Assembly (NCBI GenBank): GCA_905221605.1
Contig: CAJNDS010002636.1
Span: 272,160 to 336,159, forward strand
From: Symbiodinium natans
Taxonomy: Eukaryota > Sar > Dinophyceae > Suessiales > Symbiodiniaceae
Direction of reading: 5' to 3'
Length of the DNA stretch: 64,000 nucleotides
A program made the position numbers and the translations under genes. This document shows positions 12,573 through 21,500 of this stretch, in pieces. The stretch's first letter is position 1, and the number at the start of each line of letters is the position of its first letter. The notes below the pieces were generated by a model. It saw only the letters and a program-made list of their open reading frames with translations. It was not told where the DNA came from and did no database searches.

Positions 12573-15500
12573 GGATGTCCATGTACCATTGGTGACCTCC
12601 TTTTTCGAAAGGCGCGATGATAGCAACAATAAGAATTAAGCACGAATGGAAATGGAAGGAGTAGCACTACACGTAATAACTGTACTCACGAATGCACCAG
12701 CAATATTGCAAGTATGAGTAACACTACTTAATCACCGCCGAAGCACTAGCAATACCAATACGTTTATTTAAGCTTATTTAGGCTGGCTTAATTTGTCCTA
12801 ATTAAGGCCGCTGCTTTGCTGTACCAATAACTTTATTAAAGTTAAAGTAGGCTTAATTAATCCTCAAGGATATCGAGATGTGACACAGATAAGCAAGCTT
12901 ATCTATTCAGGGAGGGAGGGTTCAGGGGGAGGGGTTGGTCCATCTATAACACAATTGTTGTTTTCAGAGAACCGGTTTTCCGGTTACAAGCCCTGAGCCT
13001 AAACACTGCGACGATTGCAACTGCGACGATTGTAATTTGTTCCAGCTCGTTGCCCCGCCATAGCCGTACCCAGGGAGAAAACAATCATCCAAGCAAAGCC
13101 GAGCCAAGCCAAGAAGCCGCGCCAAGTGAGAAAAAAAAAGGTCCCAATTGCGAAATTGCGATATAATTCACCTAAACAGCGGAAACAGCAATAGCCGAAG
13201 GAGCAACCATAGCCGAATAGCTATTCATGAGATCATTATCATAAATTGAAGTTGTGAGTATTCGGGCTAAGCGAAATAGTGTTGTTATAACGTAAAGAAT
13301 CAAGAAAGACCGCCTTTGTTGTCATACATGATTGGAGACCTCAGTATTGTATATACACACACAATTGCCCTGCTCCAACCCCCCACACCCGAAGAAGCCG
13401 TGCAGAAAACGGGACATCGGGGCCCTAAACCCTAAACCCTAAACCCCAAACCCTAAACCCTAAACCCCAAACCCTAAACCCTAAACCCTAGAGCCCAGCT
13501 TCTTCCAGCCGCCGCTTCCGAACGATTCATCCTTAGAGTGCTGGGGCTCTTAGAGGAATTCGGGTCTCTATGGCAAGTTCTCTACAGGTCCAGTACCCTG
13601 AATCGCAAGGGTTTAGGGTTTAGGGTTTAGGGTTTAGGGTTTAGGGTTTAGGGTTTAGGGTTTAGGGCTTCCTTCGCAAAAGGATCATATTTTAGAGAAG
13701 TGAGCATCTAGAGCTTCCAGGAGTTCGCATTCGGGGAGACGCTAAGGCTTTTGGGATTCAGGGCTTAGCGCTTTCACTTGAGATTTTGGATTCAGGGCTG
13801 AAGGTTGAGGCTTCTGGGCTCGAAACCAACAGGGCCGTCCAAGAACTGGGATGCGCTGCCACCTGTGCCAACCAGATGCCGTTTCGAGGCATCCCAAGCC
13901 TGCAGCCCCTAGCCACTTTACTGGCCCACGCGTGCATGTACGAATGTGCACGAGACACAACCTCCCAAAAAGGCCAGGTTCGGGCTACTGTGCTGCCCCG
14001 AGAGTCTGCACCCCACAAGATCGTCCCCTGGGGTGTCACGCCGCTTGGCCCACTGGTGCCAGAGAACTCTGCTCCGTTCACCGTGAGGAGATCAAAGTCT
14101 TGCTCCGTGGAGAAGGTCTCGACCCGGATCGCCCGCGTGTTGTTGGGGTCGACGGCTATCTGGCAGGCGTCCTGGGCATGGCAAAACTCCGCAAGGTAAG
14201 CAACAAAACCCCCCACCTTCCTTCCAGCAAGGTATCATCTTTCCCACGTGCAGCAGCGAAACATGGCCCCACGGAAGAGTTGCAATTGCCAGCAGTTACT
14301 CCCCTCTTCCCCTAATATTAAACCCACCCTACCCCCTAGGGTGTTAAAACAACATACACTACGACATGACGACACTGGGGGTGCTTAATATTGGGGGGTA
14401 GGGGGGGGTTTAGTATTAGGGGAGGGGGTTTACTGCAAAGGGACAGAGGGCGCAGACACAGGTCCGAGGATCATTGTCCGGGTAATTTGCCGGATAGTTG
14501 CTGCTGGCGATGCAGTCGCCCTCCGCGGTGCAGGACCTGATGCATGTGGCTGTACCGGTACTCCCAGGGGCATGGATCATTTTCCGTGGTCCCTCACTTT
14601 CGCCGAGTTCAGGGTTTAGGGTTCCAGTTCTCAAAATAAAATGAAGCCCAGCCGCCGCGGTACTTCATGTCCGGCCCCCGACACCCGAACATCCAAAAAC
14701 ACGCTGTCGAAACTTTCTTCAAGCTCCGCGCACGAAAGCCTGAAAACGACATGGAACCCAGCAATCTTCAGCACCTCAGGACCTGCATTTCCCCCCGAAC
14801 CCTCAAGACCCGAACCCTCAAGAGCCCTTGCAGCTGTGGCTATCCTGGCTAAGATTGGCTCAGCGCGGAGCCCCATGGTCACGCGCCAGGGCGGCTCCTG
14901 CTGCACGATTGTGGATGGGATGAGGGTGTAGGGCCTCTAGGGCTTTGGGGTTGAGGCTGGGGGTTGGGGGATGTTTGGGGTATAGAGTTCAGGGTGCAAG
15001 GCTTACCGTTTAAGGGCCAGAAGTCTACAAGGGACCCACCCCTCTACAGCTTCTGTGCGATGCTGGGAAAAAGGTGGGGGGGAACCTTGTAGGGTCTGAG
15101 GATGTGAATTCGGAGGGTTGAAGCGTTGGGGTCTGGGGCTTAAGCTTCTACACCTTATATAGACATCTTTCAATTCACTGGCCACAGTCTTGTACAAATT
15201 GTTAAGACCCAAGGGTCCAGTATGCCAGCGTAGACCCCAAACAGTGAGAGATTACGTGAGCCCAGGCGAACGAAAGCGACAGTTTCGAAGATCGCGACGT
15301 TGAGGCAAAACAGACACGCCACTGGAATGCGCAGTTCCCTGCTACGGTTTCCCCCGCAGATGCCACTGCCCCGGAACCGCCGGAACCGGCACATCTGCAG
15401 CATCCTACGAAACCCCTGAGACACTAAGCCCTAAACAATAAACCCCAAAGCCTAAACCCAGAGCCCAAAAGCTTTCTCCTGACCCCAACTTGATGTAAGG

Positions 15501-18500
15501 GACAGGCTTGGCACTCAGAGGCGAAAAACCATGGTTAGGGGCGAAGGGGATTTTTCTGCAGTCCTCTTCAAAGCAAATTCTCCATCCAAGGCCGCCGACA
15601 GATCCGTCCTGTTTCGCACGCAGTTCATACTCATGCCTTTGACGCACAATCAAAGCCTGCCAGCCGGGGACATCGGGGGCGGGGTATGCTGGTGTTCGGG
15701 GGGACAGTCACGGGTACTCATCATGCCTTTTCGACGTATCAACCAGCCCCACATCCCTTCTTTACCGTAGGACAAGCTCTTTTGTAGTGAATGCAGCCGA
15801 TCGTCGGAAGACCAGGCCACTGTCCCCTCCGGAACCACGCCGGCGGGCCCTGCCCAGCCGGAGTAGGCGGCGCCATTGACGGTGAGCACATCGAAGTCTC
15901 TTTCTGTGTTGAAATCGAGCACTCGCACGGCGCGAGTGTTGCCAGAGGCAACCTTGAACAAGCGGTCTTTTGCTGGAGTGTCTTAAGGGGGCAAGTTTTT
16001 CTGCATGGGATCAAAAAAGCAAGTGGGTAAGGGCCTAACATTCCGCTGGATAGGCTCCTTGTTACAGTGTAGAGTTCAAAAATGTAGTTGTGACTCTTCC
16101 AAAAAGCCTTCATTGCCACGTGCACAACCCTGCAATGCCTCCCGTCACACTTTAGGATGGTGCACGCATGCTGCAGCTGTGAAGCGACTTGGATCCGTGC
16201 CCTCCGAAATCCGGGTGCTTGGGTTTAGGGTTTAGGGTTTAGATGGGTTTAGGGTTTAGGGTTTAGGGTTTAGGGTTTCGGGTTTAAGGTTTAGGGTTTA
16301 GGGTTTAGGGTTTGGGATATCATCTGGACATCAGATGGATGGTGTGATTCATACGATCAAGACACCCCCGGCAAGGAGGCCCCATTTGTAGAACTCCCGC
16401 AGAAGCCACCAATTTGTGTGAGGGTTTCGGGCTTGGGCTTGGTGCGAGTCACCTTGATCTGGCATACGTCGTTGTCAGGGTACACGCCGGGATAGCCACT
16501 GCTTGCGATGCAGTCGCCCTCCACGGTGCACGACCTGGGGGGGTAAGACGTTCCCGATTAGAGGAGGTCTTCAAGCTGAACATGCCCCACCCCTGAACCG
16601 CGTGTCGTACGCCCCGAACCCCGAAGCTTTGGCAAGAAAAGCATTTTGCAGGAGAGGGAACCCTCAACCCCGAAACCTGAAACCTCCCTGAGCCTCCTAC
16701 ATACTACACCCTCTAAACCCTGCAAAAGACAAGACTGGACCCTGAAAACCCTAAACCCTAAACCCTAAACCCTAAACCCTAAACCCTAAACCCTACTTCT
16801 GTTCCCATGATGGTACCGGCTCCTGGGGGCCAGGCCCCATCATCAGGCTCCAGGGCTCCTGCAAAGGGGGGCTCAGTGGGGGGGGGTTTAGGGTTTAGGA
16901 TTTAGGGTTTAGGGTTTAGGGTTTAGGGTTTAGGGTTTAGGGTTTAGGGTTTAGGGGTTTGGGGGTTTGGGGGTTTAGGGGTTTAGGGGTTTAGGGCCTC
17001 ATCTTGAGGGTTTCGGAGGGGCTGTTGACTCCTCGGAGGTGAAAGCGTGAAAACCTGTGGGTAAGGCTAAAAAAAAGCCGGCTATCCGGTACTTCCTACG
17101 TTCTCCAAATACCAGGGGGCCGAAACTTCGAGCTGAGTCGCAAGCAGCACGCCCTAAACCCTAAGCCCTAAACCAAAGGTGAGGTTTTGGGCAACATCTC
17201 GATCATGCGACCGCGCCTAAAAAGGAGATGTCGAAAGTCTCCCCCCTGGGGGGGGTCAAAAAAAAGCGGGGGGGGGTCAAAAAAAAGAGGGGGGGTCAGA
17301 AAAAAGCTGGGGGGGGGTTAAAAAAAAGACGGGCCCTACTTGATAGCTGAGCCTAAACACTCTTGTTATAATCAAGGCAAGGCCATTTTAGGGTTTCAGG
17401 TCTTGTTCAAAGAACCTATTTCAAGCGAGCCCAGGCAGGGACCCCTAATTTGGAGATCCCCATTTGCAGTGGGGCTGTAGGGTAAGGATCCTAGTATTCC
17501 TGACATGTTCAAAGCATGCTGGCACAGGACCCTTCTTCACTTCTATCTAACAGGCTATACCTTGAGTTTCCTTTTTGGGCCGGCACAGACTTGAGACGAT
17601 TCAGATTTTCTGCCTTGGGTTCCCTCTCAAGGGCCGATACAGGCTTGATATCTTGCGTTTCCTGGGCCGATGTAAACTGGATGCCTTGACTTTCCCTTTC
17701 TGGGCCGACGCAGACTCGATGCCTCGATAAAGCTGCCTTGAGTATCTCTTTTGGGCCGAGAATGTAGGGCTGAGGGCTTCGGGCGGGTAGCTCCAAACGC
17801 CCCTCCCAACTTGGCCTCTTAGGGTTTAGGGTTTAGGGTTTAGGGTTTAGGGTTTAGGGTTTAGGGTTTAGGGTTTAGGGTTTAGGGTTTAGGGTTTGGG
17901 GGTGGGGGGGCGATTGGGGCAAGCATCTCAGCAGCCTGTGCTGGTCACTCACACCTGTTTGCCATCGGTGACATGACCGACATGAAAAGCATGCCACAGA
18001 GCACCAGCGCGTTGCAACAAGCATTCCAAGCTCCAAAACCTCAACTCTGCCAAAACAACGCCCCTGTCGTCCTATGGCCAACCGCGATCCCCAGGGAATC
18101 AGAGGCAACCAGCAACGCAGAATTTAACGTGGAAGTAGATTCTGGCGTTCTTTATGTTCCATGTTGGTGTTGCTTGCGATGGCGCAGTAAAGTGGACATG
18201 AATCACTGTTTGCATGCTAGCACGGATGGAACGGAACAGAAAACTTTCCATACTAGAAGCACGACCCAGGGATTTCCTGTCAATCCGCCACCCCATTTGC
18301 AGACACAATGCTGGCATCATTGGTTCGGACAGGATTCGTATGCATGGAAGCAAGCTTGCGGGGGGGGGGGGGGGGGGCCGTGCAAACACAATGCTCGCAT
18401 CATGGGTTTGGAAAAGACTCGTGTAGCTTGCCCGGCTTTAGAAATGCACATTTGCAAACACAATGCTCGCATCATGCGAAAACTCTGCGGGAGAGTAGGC

Positions 18501-21500
18501 CTAGGCTCGAGGGCTTGGGGCTCAGGGCTTTGTTGGACCCAACCTCGGCCGCCACCTCCTCCAAACCCAAGCAGATCCTCAGCTCACCGGTGCAACATCG
18601 CATCCCTGAGCTTCACATCTTAAACCCCAAGTGCCCAGTCCCCAAGAAACCCAAACCCAAAGAACCCCAAACCCAAGCCATGCACCCTATGCCCTTACAG
18701 GCCCTTACCCTTTACAATCCAAGCTCACCGCCCGAACTTTTTATGGGGAGGGAAGTGAAGGGAGCGCTGTTCTGGAGCCCAGTCTCTTCCAGCCGCTGCT
18801 GCCGACCGACTCATCCTAAGTCTCAGGATGCTTGGAGGGCTTATATAGAGGGCTTAGGGTTTAGGGATGTTTAGGGTTTAGGGTTTCGGGTTTCGGGTTT
18901 AGGGTTTAGGGTTTAGGGTTTTAGGGGACTTTTTTGGGGGTTGGGAGATGGTTTCTAGGGGTTCTAGTATGGGCTCATGGTGTGGGCTTAGGGGGCAGCC
19001 TCGTGCTCCAAGAGTTTTTAAGGCTTGGGTGGCTCCAGGTAATGTTCCCCGCTACGATGTGCTGGGATGCTGTCCCCCCAAACACAGCCCCTTTTTTTAG
19101 GGAAGCTCGTACAGCCCTTTCTTAGGGGACTATCGTACCCCCCCTCTTGGAATCCCTGTTAAGGACTGTTTTCCTACAAGGGGGAGAAATGTGAGAAATT
19201 TCGGCTAGCTGCAAGGTCGAGGAGACGAAAATGAACACTGGGTGTCACTGGAGGCTGGGGGCCGCTCCATGAAGCGCCCCATGATTCCAGACCACGACCC
19301 CACAAAAGTCACAGCTTCGACCTTCTCAAGCGCTAGGAGCAGCAGCCGCAAAGTAAGAGGAAGGGCCAACAAAGTGGTGCGCGTGGCACTGTTGGACCCT
19401 CAGCCTTATAGGGTGGGATGTTCCCCCCTTGTGCTAACAGTCCTTAAGAGGGATCAAAGTAGGGGGTACAAAAATCCCTGTGAAGGACTGTTCGTCGAAG
19501 GGGGAACAATCCCAACTTATAAGCCTCAACCAGACATTCGAAACTGCTCTCGAAACCCTAGGGGCTGCTTTCGTCCCTGGGTTCAGAGTTTTGGGGATTC
19601 GGAGAAATATCAGCAATTCGTTGGTCCCTAAAACAATCTTACGTTCTCCTTGCGCCCCAGAAGCTGCCAGCTGGCTTTCGGACTCTAGAACCCTGAATCC
19701 TGAAAGTCAAGATCCTGTGTAATTCTGGGCGCCATGGAGATGTGATTGTGAAACGTAGACACGAACTCTACTAGTCTGGCCCTGTGAACCCAGAGGGCTA
19801 AAGGGTGCAGCCGAGCGTCTGCACCCCACAAGATCGTCCCCTGGGGTGTCACGCCGCTTGGCCCGTTCATGCCAGAGAACTCTGCTCCGTTCACCGTGAG
19901 GAGATCAAAGTCTTGCTCCGTGGAGAAACTTTCAACCCGGATCGCCCGCGTGTTGTTGGGGTCGACGGCTATCTGGCAGGCGTCCTAGGCAAGGAGAGTC
20001 GTGTTCTCCAACCTAAACCGAAGACCCAAAACCTTAATCAGAAATGCCTCAATCTTCAGAGTTTCAGCAGGGCAATGACCGGGCACCTTCAAAGGCAAGA
20101 AACAAGCAACACAACCACCACCCCCCAACTGGTAAGTCCTCCTACTCCTGGCGCAGCGAAACACAGCGGCTGTGATTCTCGCTGAAGGGGCGCCATATAG
20201 CTGGAAGGACTGTATGGTAATTTGTCTCTCGGAGAAGCGGCCCAGGATTCAACACACACACACACACACTGTGCGGCCCGAGAAGCATTGTCCGGGTAAT
20301 TGCCCGGATAGTTGCTGCTGGCGATGCAGTCGCCCTCCGCGGTGCAGGACCTGAGGCATCTGGGAGGAGGCTGAGCAGAGCGTTTCAGCGGCAAACTGTC
20401 TGAGAACGGCATGAGAGCACTCATGGGCACGTTCAAGTCATGCAGCTGTCAATTCTTCAGGCTTCCTCACGCATGGAGAATCATACGTGCCCCGCTGAAA
20501 AAAAAAAGGCAGCGTTTACAAAAAGCTGACTGTCTTTCCACTTCGAAGCCGCGACCCTGGAGATCTTGAAGCGCAAGCCCCCACACCCGAAGCCCTGAAA
20601 TCATTCCGAACCTCTCTCGCGTAACAGCAAGGACCGAGCCCACTGGTCACGCGCCAGGCTGGCTCCTGCTGTGAGCACTGCACGTTTCAGGGATTAAGGT
20701 ATAGGGTTCAGGGATTAGATTGCCGGGCTTAGAGATGTGTAGGGTGAAGATTGCCAAGCTCCGGCCCGATGGGAGAAGGGCGAGACGTGATGATGTTCAG
20801 GGTTTCACCAAGCCGTTCTTAAGCAAACCTTCCAAGCACCAGGGACACTGCACTTCTACGCCCCCCTAAGTCCACACTAAGGTAGGTTATAAGCAGACTT
20901 ATAGTTGGGGTTCCAAGTACCCATAAGCCCCTTTAAGCACTCAGGGCACGTGGCAGGCGTGAGGGCCCAGCCACGGCGCGCTCATGCGTTGCGAAGGGAG
21001 GTCAGAGGATGCCTAGGGGGAAGGGTGGGGATGGTAAAAAAGGGCGCTGTAAGGCTGTAGGGTGTTTTTTGGGTTTAGGGTTTCAGGGATTTAAGGGTTT
21101 AGGGTTTTAGGGTTTAGGACTTTTAAGGGTTTAGGGGTCCAAAGGGTACTAGGGAGCGTTCCCAAGGTCGGGATTTCGGTCTGGAGCCAGTCCTCTTCCC
21201 AGCAAAGCTTCCATCCAAGGGTGCCGACAGATTCGTCCTTGGTCACTTGAAGCGCTTGGATGAACAGCTTGGAAAATCGAAGCTTTTGTGGCGTGCTTGA
21301 GAGTGCAGCTCTACCTTTCTTCCTGCAGTAGTCCTGAGGTTTCTGACTTGGATTCTCAGCTGTGAAAGACCCCCCCTTGCACAATTCTACCTCATCATAT
21401 GCGTCGGCAAAACTCGCTGGAATGAAAGACTGAACTCGGCTAGTGCCAGGCAGTTCTTTCCACTCCTTTTCCCGCATCTTAGAGCATTGGGCCCGGATCT

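Noticed and set aside
17973-18623. 216-codon plus frame
   Set aside because: It spans the CAAACACAATGCTCGC repeats and a G run and is antisense to the CUB-MAM gene.
20815-20850. AWKVCL-like minus-strand segment (similar WRVCF at 15303-15325) as further module ends
   Set aside because: No acceptor with the AG|G rule and no phase fit; too short to support as exons.
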